The notes under the pieces are model-generated. The model made no database searches, was not told the origin of the DNA, and saw only the letters and a list, made by a program, of their open reading frames with translations. The translations under genes were made by a program, and so were the position numbers. A stretch of DNA of 64,000 nucleotides from Billgrantia gudaonensis. Lineage in GTDB: Bacteria > Pseudomonadota > Gammaproteobacteria > Pseudomonadales > Halomonadaceae. Location: assembly GCF_900100195.1 (NCBI RefSeq), contig NZ_FNES01000004.1:285209-349208 (forward strand). Direction: 5' to 3'. The number at the start of each line of letters is the position of its first letter. Position 1 is the first letter of the stretch. Positions 51,437-59,846 of the stretch are shown in pieces.

Positions 51437-52072
51437 TCACCCCAGCGCCAGCCATATCCCCACCCCCACCATCAACGAACCCGCCACGCGATTGAGCAGC
51501 CGCACGTTGCCGCTCTCGCCCAGCAGCCGGCGCAGGGTGCGTCCGCCGCTGGCGTAGAGCATCAGGGCGAGAAACTCGATCACCAGAATCACCGCCACCA
51601 GCATGACCAGTTGGGGCGCCAAGGGGCGTGAAGCTTCCAGGAAGGGGGGCAGCAAGGCGACGAAGAACGCCCAACCCTTGGGATTGGCAACGGCCGTCAC
51701 GAACCCCTGCAGGGCCAGTTGACCGCGGGCGACCGGGGAAGCATCGCGGTCCAGGGTCAGTGGGATCGCCATGCGCCCGCGCGAACGCCACATCATGATG
51801 CCCAGATAGCCAAGATAGGCTCCGCCCACCCATTTGAACATGGCGAACAGCGCCGGCTGGCGCAGCATCAGCGTGGCCACGCCGGCCCCGGCCGAGGCGG
51901 CCACCAGCCCCACGCCGGCGAGCTCCCCGGCCATCATCCACAGGGTGCGACGCACGCCCTGCGTCATGCCCAGCACCATGGAGAGCGTCATGCACATCCC
52001 CGGGGTGAGCGAAACGAGCAGGAAGGTCGGCACGAAGACCGAAAGCATCGACAGCTGCAACATCGTCGCCAT
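51437..52072 (-). CDS. LysE/RhtB-family amino-acid exporter
   Basis: A 211-residue protein with six membrane spans. Family signs are VPTFLLVSLTPGMCMTLSMV near the N terminus, FKWVGGAYLGYLGIMMWRSR and FVTAVANPKGWAFFVALLP. LysE proteins export amino acids or related compounds; the substrate is unknown. It is convergent with the DedA-PAP2 gene (gap five bases) and lies downstream of ubiX on the same strand. Confidence 0.9.
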   Translation of the reverse strand: MATMLQLSMLSVFVPTFLLVSLTPGMCMTLSMVLGMTQGVRRTLWMMAGELAGVGLVAASAGAGVATLMLRQPALFAMFKWVGGAYLGYLGIMMWRSRGRMAIPLTLDRDASPVARGQLALQGFVTAVANPKGWAFFVALLPPFLEASRPLAPQLVMLVAVILVIEFLALMLYASGGRTLRRLLGESGNVRLLNRVAGSLMVGVGIWLALG

Positions 52073-52152
52073 TCTCCATCCCTGGAAGGTTCAGGAACCA
52101 CACAGCATACCATCGCTGCATGACACCGGCATGGTGGCAACGAGCCGCCCGC

Positions 52153-52767
52153 CTACTCGCCCCAACGCGGCATCAGCCGGTGATGGATGCCGAGCTGGTT
52201 GAGAATGCGAGCGACGATGAAGTCGACCAGATCGTCCACCGAGCGCGGCTGGTGATAGAAACCCGGTGCGGCAGGCAGGATGACCGCCCCCAGCCGGGAC
52301 AGGCTGAGCATGTGCTCGAGATGGATGGCCGACAGCGGCGTCTCGCGCGGCACCAGGATCAGTTGGCGCCGCTCCTTGAGCGCCACGTCGGCGGCGCGCT
52401 CGATCAGGTTGTTGCTGGCTCCCGTCGCCACTGCCGAGAGAGTGCCGGTGGAGCAGGGGCAGATCACCATGGAGGATGGCGCCCCGGAACCGGACGCCAC
52501 CGGCGCCATCCATTCCTCGCGACCGAAGCAACGGACCTGTCCGTGGCGCGCGCCGCTGCGCTGCGCGAGCGCCTCGGCCAGGCGTGCCGGACGCGCCGGC
52601 AGTTCCGCTGTCGTCTCGGTCTCGATGACCAGGTGGGCGGCCTTGGAGATCATCACCCAGACCTCATGGTCGGCGGCCACCAGGGCATCGATGAGACGCA
52701 GACCGTACTGGGCACCGGAAGCACCGGTCAGCGCCACCGTGACCGGTCGCTGGAAATCAACGCCCAT
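52153..52767 (-). CDS. ubiX: Flavin prenyltransferase UbiX
   Basis: UbiX makes prenylated FMN, the cofactor used by UbiD in ubiquinone synthesis. The 204-residue protein has ALTGASGAQYG (12-22), VICPCSTGTLSAVATGASNNL, RAADVALKERRQLILVPRETP and the C-terminal GFYHQPRSVDDLVDF. The gene overlaps the upstream mpl end by 11 bases. No ubiD is in the window. Confidence 0.96.
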   Translation of the reverse strand: MGVDFQRPVTVALTGASGAQYGLRLIDALVAADHEVWVMISKAAHLVIETETTAELPARPARLAEALAQRSGARHGQVRCFGREEWMAPVASGSGAPSSMVICPCSTGTLSAVATGASNNLIERAADVALKERRQLILVPRETPLSAIHLEHMLSLSRLGAVILPAAPGFYHQPRSVDDLVDFIVARILNQLGIHHRLMPRWGE

Positions 52768-54139
52768 GCGCTACCTCCAGGGCGGCGAGCAGCTTGTCAT
52801 GGATGCCGCCAAATCCGCCGTTGGACATCACCACCACACGGTCGAGAGGTCGCGCCTCGGCCACTACCATCGCCACCAGGTCGTCCAGGGTAGTGGCGAG
52901 CCGCCCCGGTACCGCACACGCCTCGAGTACCGATTCCAGCGACCAGTCGAGCCCTTCCGGCTGGTACCACCAGGCCGCGTCGGCGGCCGCCACGCTGGCG
53001 GCCAAGCGATCGCGCAGCGTACCCAGCCGCATGGTGTTGGAGCGCGGTTCGATCACTGCCAGCAGCCGCCCGCGCGGCGTGGCGGCCCGCAACCCTTCGA
53101 GGGTGGCGGCGATCGCCGTGGGATGGTGGGCGAAGTCGTCGATGACCTGGATGCCGGCCACCTCGCCGCGGACCTCCTGGCGACGACGCGGCGTCTCGAA
53201 ACGGGCGAGAGCCGCCGCACCGCGCACGAGGTCGACGCCGCAGGCATGGGCCGCAGCCAGTGCTGCCAGAGCATTGCAGGCATTGTAGGCACCGGTGAGC
53301 GGCCAATCGACGACGGCATCCTCGTCGACCTCGGCCGTCTGGTGAACGACCCGAAAACGCGAGGCGTCGTCGCGTTCGAGTTCGAAGCGCCAAGGGCTCG
53401 AGGGTTCACTGCCGAAGCGCTCCACCGGCGTCCAGCAGCCCATTGCCAACACCCTATCCAGCGCCGGCTCGCCATCGGCCACCAGCAACCGTCCCTGGCC
53501 GGGTACGGTACGCACCAAGTGATGGAACTGCCGCTCGATGGCGGCCAGGTCGTCGAAGATGTCGGCGTGATCGAATTCCAGGTTGCCCAGTACGGCGATC
53601 TCGGGGCGGTAGTGGACGAACTTGGAGCGCTTGTCGAAGAAAGCGGTATCGTACTCGTCGGCCTCCACCACGAAGGGGGCATCCGCTGCCCCGAGGCGCG
53701 CCGAAACGCCGAAGTTGCGTGGCACCCCGCCGATCAGGAAACCCGGCGAGAGCCCTGCGGATTCCAGCAGCCAGGCAACCAGACTCGCCGTCGTGGTCTT
53801 GCCGTGGGTGCCGGCCACGGCGATCACCCGCCGACCGGGGAGGACGTGCTCGGCGAGCCATTGGGGGCCGGAGACATAGGGCAACCCGACGTTGAGCACC
53901 GCCTCCACCTCGGGGTTGCCGCGCGACAGGGCGTTGCCGATCACGACCAGGTCTGGATGCGGCTCGAGATTGGCCGCCGCATAGCCGTCGCACAAGGCGA
54001 TGCCCGCCTCGGCGAGCTGGGTGCTCATCGGCGGATAGACGCCGGCGTCCGAGCCGCTGACGGTGAAGCCGGCCTCGCGTGCCAACAGCGCCAGGCTACC
54101 CATGAAGGTGCCGCAGATTCCGAGAATGTGCAGGTGCAT
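52757..54139 (-). CDS. mpl: UDP-N-acetylmuramate:murein tripeptide ligase
   Basis: Mpl joins recycled murein tripeptide to UDP-MurNAc. The 460-residue Mur-ligase protein has the start MHLHILGICGTFMGSLA, diagnostic of Mpl rather than MurC. The ATP-loop GTHGKTT is at 110-116, then VVEADEYDTAFFDKRSKF and DDFAHHPTAI. The start at 54139 was chosen because the longer frame upstream is not conserved-looking; the ribosome site is weak. It is divergent from pfp. Confidence 0.96.
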   Translation of the reverse strand: MHLHILGICGTFMGSLALLAREAGFTVSGSDAGVYPPMSTQLAEAGIALCDGYAAANLEPHPDLVVIGNALSRGNPEVEAVLNVGLPYVSGPQWLAEHVLPGRRVIAVAGTHGKTTTASLVAWLLESAGLSPGFLIGGVPRNFGVSARLGAADAPFVVEADEYDTAFFDKRSKFVHYRPEIAVLGNLEFDHADIFDDLAAIERQFHHLVRTVPGQGRLLVADGEPALDRVLAMGCWTPVERFGSEPSSPWRFELERDDASRFRVVHQTAEVDEDAVVDWPLTGAYNACNALAALAAAHACGVDLVRGAAALARFETPRRRQEVRGEVAGIQVIDDFAHHPTAIAATLEGLRAATPRGRLLAVIEPRSNTMRLGTLRDRLAASVAAADAAWWYQPEGLDWSLESVLEACAVPGRLATTLDDLVAMVVAEARPLDRVVVMSNGGFGGIHDKLLAALEVAHGR

Positions 54140-54312
54140 GCCGACGTCGACTCCATCGCCAGTCAGGCGGGCCGGCCGCGGCCCGCACTCAGGAAGCGGC
54201 AGACTAGCACGCTGGCCGGGGGCCCTCCAGCGGATGCAGCCTGAGGCGCTTTGCGCTAGAATTCTTCGCCCGATTGCCAACCCCGCCCACGATCCAGGAG
54301 CAGGACAGCCCC

Positions 54313-55572
54313 ATGGCCCCGCATAATGCCTTCTATGCCCAGTCCGGCGGTGTCACCGCCGTGATCAATGCCAGCGCCTGCGGCGTGATCGAGGCCTGTC
54401 AGCGTCACCCCGACCGCATCGGCAAGGTATATGCCGGCCACAACGGCATCATCGGCGCTCTCACCGAAGATCTGATCGACGTCAGCCGGGAATCCGCCGA
54501 GACCGTCGCTGCCCTGCGCCACACCCCGGGCGGCGCCTTCGGCTCGTGCCGCTACAAGCTCAAGGACATCGAGACGCACCGCACCCAGTACGAGCGCCTC
54601 ATCGAGGTCTTCAAGGCCCACGACATTCGCTACTTCTTCTACAATGGCGGCGGCGACAGCGCCGACACCTGCCTCAAGGTATCCCAGCTATCCGAGAAGC
54701 TCGGGTATCCGCTCACTGCCATCCACGTCCCCAAGACCGTGGACAACGATCTGCCGATCACCGACAACTCGCCGGGCTTCGGCAGCGTGGCCAAGTACAT
54801 CGCCACTTCCACGCTGGAGGCGTCGCTGGACATCGCCTCCATGTGCGCCACCTCCACCAAGGTGTTCGTGCTCGAAGTGATGGGCCGCCACGCCGGCTGG
54901 ATCGCGGCTGCCGGAGCTCTCGCCGGCCAAGGCGAAGGCGAACCGCCGCACCTGGTGATCTTCCCCGAGGTGAACTTCGACCGCAAGGCGGTGATGGCCC
55001 GGGTCGACGAAGCGGTCAAGCAGTATGGCTACTGCGTGATCGTCGTCTCAGAGGGCGCCCGCTACGAGGACGGCACCTTCCTCGCCGACTCCGGTAACAC
55101 CGACGCCTTCGGCCACCGCCAGTTGGGCGGCGTCGCACCCACCCTCGCCGGCATGGTCAAGCAGGACCTGGGCTACAAGTACCACTGGGCGGTGGCCGAC
55201 TACCTGCAGCGCGCCGCCCGCCACCTGGCCTCGAAGACCGACGTGGAACAGTCCTACGCAGTGGGCGAAAAGGCCGTGGAGCTGGCACTGGAGGGCAGGA
55301 ACGCCATGATGCCGACCATCCGGCGCGTCAGCGATGCCCCCTATGAGTGGCGTATCGAAGCGGCGCCGCTCGCCGAAATCGCCAATCGCGAGAAATTCAT
55401 GCCCCGCGAGTTCATCCGCGCGGACGGCTTCGGCATCACCGCAGCGTGCCGCACCTACCTGGCTCCGCTGATCCAGGGCGAAGAATACCCCCCGTTCGAG
55501 AATGGCTTGCCCAAGGTCGCCAGGCTCGCCAAGCACCGCGTCGAGCGCAAGCTGCCCGAGTTCACGATCTGA
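54313..55572 (+). CDS. pfp: Pyrophosphate-dependent 6-phosphofructokinase
   Basis: Interconverts fructose-6-phosphate and fructose-1,6-bisphosphate with PPi rather than ATP, and so is reversible. The 419-residue protein has FYAQSGGVTAVINA at the start, GGGDSADT (112-119), KTVDNDLPITDNSPGFGS (141-158) and MGRHAGW (190-196). Motifs match the Xanthomonas-type PFP; the residue after GGD is Ser, not the Gly of ATP-dependent enzymes. The start ATG has AGGAG about 12 bases upstream. A pyrophosphatase gene lies 2.3 kb downstream. Confidence 0.93.
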   Translation: MAPHNAFYAQSGGVTAVINASACGVIEACQRHPDRIGKVYAGHNGIIGALTEDLIDVSRESAETVAALRHTPGGAFGSCRYKLKDIETHRTQYERLIEVFKAHDIRYFFYNGGGDSADTCLKVSQLSEKLGYPLTAIHVPKTVDNDLPITDNSPGFGSVAKYIATSTLEASLDIASMCATSTKVFVLEVMGRHAGWIAAAGALAGQGEGEPPHLVIFPEVNFDRKAVMARVDEAVKQYGYCVIVVSEGARYEDGTFLADSGNTDAFGHRQLGGVAPTLAGMVKQDLGYKYHWAVADYLQRAARHLASKTDVEQSYAVGEKAVELALEGRNAMMPTIRRVSDAPYEWRIEAAPLAEIANREKFMPREFIRADGFGITAACRTYLAPLIQGEEYPPFENGLPKVARLAKHRVERKLPEFTI

Positions 55573-55573
55573 G

Positions 55574-55594
55574 CTGCGGGCTGCGGGCTGCGGG
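55574..55594 (+). repeat. Triple CTGCGGG heptanucleotide repeat
   Basis: Three exact copies of CTGCGGG in a row begin two bases after the pfp stop. With the longer array just beyond, they suggest slippage-prone DNA between pfp and the convergent kinase gene. Confidence 0.85.
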
Positions 55595-55622
55595 CAATAG
55601 TCTAACTCGCCCCTCGAAACCC

Positions 55623-55699
55623 GTGGCTCGTATCTCGTGGCTCGTATCTCGTATCTCGTGGCTCGTGGCTCGTGGCTCGAGGCTCGAGGCTCGAGGCTC
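55623..55699 (+). repeat. Heptanucleotide tandem array (11 units)
   Basis: Eleven consecutive 7-base units of three variants: GTGGCTC, GTATCTC and GAGGCTC, in the order 1-2-1-2-2-1-1-1-3-3-3. There are no spacers. It lies between the convergent pfp and kinase/phosphatase genes. The unit number is a likely strain-variable locus. Confidence 0.9.
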
Positions 55700-55709
55700 G
55701 TGGTCACGA

Positions 55710-57440
55710 TTAGCGCAGCAGCCAGGACAGCACCAGCAACAGCAGCAAGAGGCCGGCGACCCCCTGCCAGAAACTCGCCGGATCGCCCACCCACCGGCGT
55801 CGTTGGCGTTGCGACGCGCCGGGCCGGTCGTCATGGTGACGCAGCGCGTAAAGCAGCTCCGACATGCGGCGAAAGCGCAGCGAGCGCTGCGGGTCGAGCG
55901 CCCGACGCAGGGTATCGTCGAGCGCCGCCGAGACTTCCGGATTCACGGTGCGTGCGCTGCGATAGGCGAGCTGTTCCAGGTCGGTATGACTGCGCAGCTG
56001 ACTGGGCACCCGGGCATAGGGAAGCTCGCCGGTGAGCAGCCAGTAGACGGTCGAAGCCAGCGAATACTGATCGCTGCGACGTCCCACGCTGTCATCGAGG
56101 GCATATTCCGGAGCACTGTGTTCGTTGAGCCCCACCTGCCTCGCCAGTTCGCGGGAACGACGATGTCCATCCAGGTCACGCAGGTGACAGGCGCTGAAGT
56201 CGGTGAGCACCACTTGCCCATGCGCATCGATGAGTACGTTGTCGGGGTGGATGCGCTGATGCAGGAGGTCGCGGTGATGAAGCGCCTGTGTCGCCTTGCC
56301 CAGCTGCACCGCGATGTCCAGACGCTGGGACAGACTCGCCTGGGGGTGGCGTCGAGCCCACTCGGTGAGCGTTTCCCCCTCGACGTAGGCCATCAGATAG
56401 TACAGGTAGCGGCGTGGCCGGGAAGGCTCCATGACCCGCACCACGAAGGGCGACTTGACTCGCTCGACGACCCACTGCTGCAGCAGGAAGTGCTCCAGGT
56501 AAGCGTTACGGTTGGAAAGTTCGGGACTGGGCGCCTTCATGACCATTTCTCGCTCGGTGCGCACGTCGCGCACCCGGTAGACGCGCGACTGAGCGGTGCG
56601 CGACAGCACCTCCTGCACTTCCAGGCCCTCTAGGCGGTCCCCTACGGCGAGTTCGGGGGGAATCGGCAGATCCCCATATATCTTGCCGGGATGGTCCTCT
56701 TGCTCCTCTGGCAGTGCATCGACGCGCACCAGTTGGAAGCAGAACTGGTCGGCACCGTAGCCTCGCGACTGGGCGCGTTCGCGGGCCGCCTGAGCCATGC
56801 GCTCGCAGGCGGCATCCAGATCGCTGGCATCCATGCGGATCAGCTGCACGTAGTCCGAGGGCATCAGGGTGCCCCGCACCGCCTGGGTGGTGAACAGAAA
56901 GATGTCGCCCTGCTTGAGAGGCAGCCGGAGATAGTCGATATCGATGCTGCCGTCGAGGCCCAGCGCCCGCGACGGATAGCGGTAGCCGCCCAGGTCGGAG
57001 ACATGATCGCGACTGAGTTGCTCGAATTCGGCGCCGCGCAGGCGAAAGACCAGAGTGTCCCCCATGTGGAACAGGTGCGCCTCCTGGCCACGATAGACCA
57101 TGGCCGAGAGCGCGGCGACGAAACTGCCGTTCTCGACGAAGTGGCTCTGGCTGTAGCACCAGGCATTGAGTGCACGCAGTACTCGTGTGGCGGAGGTCTT
57201 GACGTCCCAGTGATCCGGGGTGGAGAAATAGTCGGCGAGAAAGCCCCGCACGCTCAGATCGCCGGCCTGCTTGGCGATGGCATTGCGCGAGCTGGTGTCG
57301 CTGATCACGGCGCAGGCGCCCTTCGCCGTCAACAGCCCCGCCTCGTCGGGGAGGCGAACCGACATGGAGCTGCGATGATGACGCCGGTCCGGGGCAACGA
57401 AGGCCTGTCCAATGCTCAATGACAGTTGGGTCGATGACAA
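55710..57440 (-). CDS. PP2C phosphatase / Ser-Thr kinase fusion, both domains apparently degenerate
   Basis: A 576-residue fusion: PP2C-like domain (about 5-245), protein-kinase-like domain (about 270-535) and a C-terminal membrane helix (about 555-574). The TTG start (SSTQLSLSIGQAF) has AGGAG upstream and matches family starts. In the PP2C part ISD (Asp48) and GD (127-128) remain, but the TDG metal motif is TTQA (184-187). In the kinase part Lys302, APE and DF are present, but the glycine loop is lost, the HRD loop is HQRIHPDN (394-401) and DFG is DFS. It may act as a scaffold or sensor. Confidence 0.85.
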   Translation of the reverse strand: MSSTQLSLSIGQAFVAPDRRHHRSSMSVRLPDEAGLLTAKGACAVISDTSSRNAIAKQAGDLSVRGFLADYFSTPDHWDVKTSATRVLRALNAWCYSQSHFVENGSFVAALSAMVYRGQEAHLFHMGDTLVFRLRGAEFEQLSRDHVSDLGGYRYPSRALGLDGSIDIDYLRLPLKQGDIFLFTTQAVRGTLMPSDYVQLIRMDASDLDAACERMAQAARERAQSRGYGADQFCFQLVRVDALPEEQEDHPGKIYGDLPIPPELAVGDRLEGLEVQEVLSRTAQSRVYRVRDVRTEREMVMKAPSPELSNRNAYLEHFLLQQWVVERVKSPFVVRVMEPSRPRRYLYYLMAYVEGETLTEWARRHPQASLSQRLDIAVQLGKATQALHHRDLLHQRIHPDNVLIDAHGQVVLTDFSACHLRDLDGHRRSRELARQVGLNEHSAPEYALDDSVGRRSDQYSLASTVYWLLTGELPYARVPSQLRSHTDLEQLAYRSARTVNPEVSAALDDTLRRALDPQRSLRFRRMSELLYALRHHDDRPGASQRQRRRWVGDPASFWQGVAGLLLLLLVLSWLLR

Positions 57441-57560
57441 GTCGCGCTCCTGATGGCCGGTGGTCCCTTGTTGGAACGGGGTCGACGGCACCCCGCCCGC
57501 ACCGGCCATCATACACGCTTGCCGGAAACCGGGCCTGTCAACCAAAGCCCAAGCCACCCC

Positions 57561-57710
57561 CAGGGCTATCGCAGTTAGCCAGTTGACTCGGTGCTGATCC
57601 GTCGACAGGTCTCCGAGGAGGCGCTGTGACCCCTCCCTGGGCGCTACGGTTGCCCTGCTTCGCTCTCGCATCCGGCTCCGCTCGCAGGACCGGGGCCGAC
57701 CATCCATGGC
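57561..57710 (+). repeat. Dispersed intergenic repeat, copy 2 (modules A-B-C)
   Basis: Module A at 57561-57597 (CAGGGCTATCGCAGTTAGCC then AGTTGACTCGGTGCTGA), module B at 57618-57647 (GAGGCGCTGTGACCCCTCCC then TGGGCGCTACG) and module C at 57701-57710 (CATCCATGGC). Copy 3 near 33.8 kb has the same modules in the same order on the other strand; copy 1 near 0.1 kb has B and C. Confidence 0.8.
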
Positions 57711-57835
57711 CAGCCCGTTCGGAGCCATGCTCCTCACCCATGGCATGAGATCTCCTCTTCGATCTGTCCTCGGCGCACCTCGTCGTGTTCAACGGCGATG
57801 GCCCTGCAAGCCACCCGCACCGCACCTATGTCGCA

Positions 57836-57865
57836 TTGGTAATCACTCTAGCGGCTCCGTATAAT
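57836..57865 (+). promoter_or_regulatory. Sigma-70-type promoter for ppa
   Basis: TTGGTA (57836-57841), 18 bases, then a perfect TATAAT (57860-57865), about 48 bases before the ppa start. It gives a short leader with AAGGAAG as the ribosome site. Confidence 0.75.
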
Positions 57866-57912
57866 TTGCAGCATTTCTCGGCCAACCCGCATTTCCGCCA
57901 ACCAAGGAAGCG

Positions 57913-58446
57913 ATGATGAACTTCGACAACATCCCTGCCGGCAAGGATCTCCCCAACGATGTCTACGTTGCCATCGAGATCCCCGCCAACCACTCGCCGA
58001 TCAAGTACGAGATCGACAAGGACATGGGAGCCCTGCTGGTCGACCGCTTCATGGCCACGCCGATGTTCTACCCGGCCAACTACGGCTTCATTCCCCATAC
58101 CCTGGCCGACGACGGCGACCCTCTGGATGCCCTGGTGGTGACGCCCTATCCGGTTCAGCCCGGCAGCATCATCCGCGCTCGTCCGGTCGGCATCCTCAAC
58201 ATGACCGACGAAGCCGGCGAGGACGCCAAGCTGGTCTGCGTGCCCCATGCCAAGCTGTCCACCCTCTATGACGAGGTACAGGAAGTCACCGACCTGCCCG
58301 AGTTGCTGCGCCAGCAGATCGCCCACTTCTTCGAGAACTACAAGGATCTCGAAAAGGGCAAATGGGTGAAGGTAGAGTCATGGGAAGGGGCCGACGCTGC
58401 CCGCAAGGCGATCGAGAAGTCCGTGGCCGCCTACGAAAAGGCTTGA
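57913..58446 (+). CDS. ppa: Inorganic pyrophosphatase
   Basis: Hydrolyses PPi to phosphate. The 177-residue soluble family I enzyme has the standard length. It shows [20 protein letters not shown], the metal-binding [10 protein letters not shown] and [15 protein letters not shown] near the C terminus. Two ATGs are adjacent (57913 and 57916). With pfp 2.3 kb upstream, this stretch handles both use and removal of PPi. Confidence 0.97.
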   Translation: MMNFDNIPAGKDLPNDVYVAIEIPANHSPIKYEIDKDMGALLVDRFMATPMFYPANYGFIPHTLADDGDPLDALVVTPYPVQPGSIIRARPVGILNMTDEAGEDAKLVCVPHAKLSTLYDEVQEVTDLPELLRQQIAHFFENYKDLEKGKWVKVESWEGADAARKAIEKSVAAYEKA

Positions 58447-58479
58447 ACGACGTCGCGGCACAGTTGACCGCTGAACGAA

Positions 58480-58507
58480 GAACGGGCCACCCGCGGGTGG
58501 CCCGTTC
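58480..58507. terminator. 28-base perfect palindrome between convergent ppa and DUF2333 genes
   Basis: GAACGGGCCACCCG followed directly by CGGGTGGCCCGTTC. It lies 33 bases after ppa and 9 bases after the convergent DUF2333 gene, so it can serve both. No long T-run follows on either strand. Confidence 0.65.
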
Positions 58508-58516
58508 GGTTGGCGG

Positions 58517-59656
58517 TCAACTCTCGTCCTTTTCGTCCTCGCCGGAGGCAGTCGCCCCTCCTTCCTCCGGCTCGGAAACCTCAGCGCCGGAAGTCGACGC
58601 CGGCTCCCCTTCCGCTTCTTCCGAGGCATCCGCTTCGAGACGCCGTTGCGCCAGATCGTCGGCCAGCGAACGGGCCAGATCGCGGGCCTGAAGCAGGTGA
58701 CTGGCCATCACCAGGGAGTGATTGGCAAAGACCCCGAACCCGGAACCATTCAACACCACGGGGCTCCACATGCGGCGCTGGGTACGCTCGAGCAGCATCC
58801 GCAGTCGCTCCCAGCGCTGGGTAGCGCCCGCAGCGGCGATCACGTCGGCATGATCGCGCTGTACCCCCTCCATCAGTTGCCCCAATGCCCAACCGGTGCC
58901 GCGCGCCTCATGGAAGACGTCATCGACCCGATACCAGGGCGTCTCTTCGGGGGCGGCCTCCACGTCCAACTGGCTCACGATCTCGTCATCGGCGACGCTC
59001 GCCGACAGCTGTCGACTTTGCTCATCCAGCCTTTCAGCCACGCGATCGAGCCACAGCGCCAAGCCCTCCCCCGTAGCCGCGAAGCCCGTTGCCTCCCCAG
59101 CAAGGCCGGCCAGTCGATCGCCCAAGGCATCGCGGGCCTGTGCCAGCTTGCGTTCGGTGCCGGGGAACAGCCAGTCACGGCTATCGTGGCGAAGCGGCGC
59201 TTGCACCGCATCCAGACCCGCGGCCTCGTCGGCGAACATGGCCGGTAACGACGCGGCCAGCTCACGCGCCTGGATCAGCACGCCGTACTCCCAGGCAGGC
59301 ATGTTGTCGAGCCAGACACCGGGGGGAGCCACGTCGTTGCGCAGGTAACCGCCCGGCTTGTCGAGCAGGGTATCGATCAGCGTCATCAAGGTGGCCACGG
59401 TAACGGCACCACGCTGCGCTGGCGCGGTGGCCGTTTCTGCCGCGCTGGCGGCGACGGCGTCACGCTGGGTGGCCGTGGCTCGCTCCACGTCGAAGGGCGC
59501 CGGAGCGCGACTCCACCACATACCCAGAGCCACGACCGCGACCAGATAGATGCCGGCCAGAGCGGCGAGGGGCTTCCAGATCCAACCATAGTCGGGGCGT
59601 TCGAGCACATCCGCCCGGCTGCGGGGGCGGTCGGCACTGCGCGATTTCGAGGCCAT
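58517..59656 (-). CDS. DUF2333 family inner-membrane protein
   Basis: A 379-residue protein with one N-terminal membrane span (about 25-46, WIWKPLAALAGIYLVAVVALGMWW) and a large periplasmic part. Family features are TLMTLIDTLLDKPGGYLRNDV and PPGVWLDNMPAWEYGVLIQARELA, and later MEGVQRDHADVI. The C terminus is acidic and low-complexity. Function is unknown. The start MASKSRSADR was chosen over an upstream in-frame ATG; the latter would extend into the divergent dsbD leader. Confidence 0.88.
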   Translation of the reverse strand: MASKSRSADRPRSRADVLERPDYGWIWKPLAALAGIYLVAVVALGMWWSRAPAPFDVERATATQRDAVAASAAETATAPAQRGAVTVATLMTLIDTLLDKPGGYLRNDVAPPGVWLDNMPAWEYGVLIQARELAASLPAMFADEAAGLDAVQAPLRHDSRDWLFPGTERKLAQARDALGDRLAGLAGEATGFAATGEGLALWLDRVAERLDEQSRQLSASVADDEIVSQLDVEAAPEETPWYRVDDVFHEARGTGWALGQLMEGVQRDHADVIAAAGATQRWERLRMLLERTQRRMWSPVVLNGSGFGVFANHSLVMASHLLQARDLARSLADDLAQRRLEADASEEAEGEPASTSGAEVSEPEEGGATASGEDEKDES

Positions 59657-59846
59657 AACGAGGACTCCCTGTCTCGGGTGGAGCGATACCGGAACGCAGC
59701 GGCGCGACAATCCGGCGCAGCCTCCCTCCGGGACGTCGATCAACACGACGAACGACTTGAGTTATCCTAGCACGAGCCGGCCGGAACTCGCCCTGCCGGA
59801 GCCAGTCACAACTGCGCCGCCGCCGCTCGACAAAAGGAATCCTGCG

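Larger units (their letters stand above)
57441..57912. other. Intergenic region with repeat copy 2 and the ppa promoter
   Basis: A 472-base divergent region between the kinase-fusion gene and ppa. It has no credible gene. It holds a full copy of the dispersed repeat (57561-57710) and a clear promoter for ppa (57836-57865). The repeat lies between the two promoters and could insulate or be a transposed piece. Confidence 0.7.

Noticed and set aside
55623..55699. CRISPR-like array
   Set aside because: Units are 7 bases with no unique spacers and no cas genes are near; it is a simple tandem repeat.
57441..57746. N-terminal extension of the kinase/phosphatase fusion
   Set aside because: The extra frame runs through the dispersed repeat; the TTG with AGGAG at 57440 matches family starts better.
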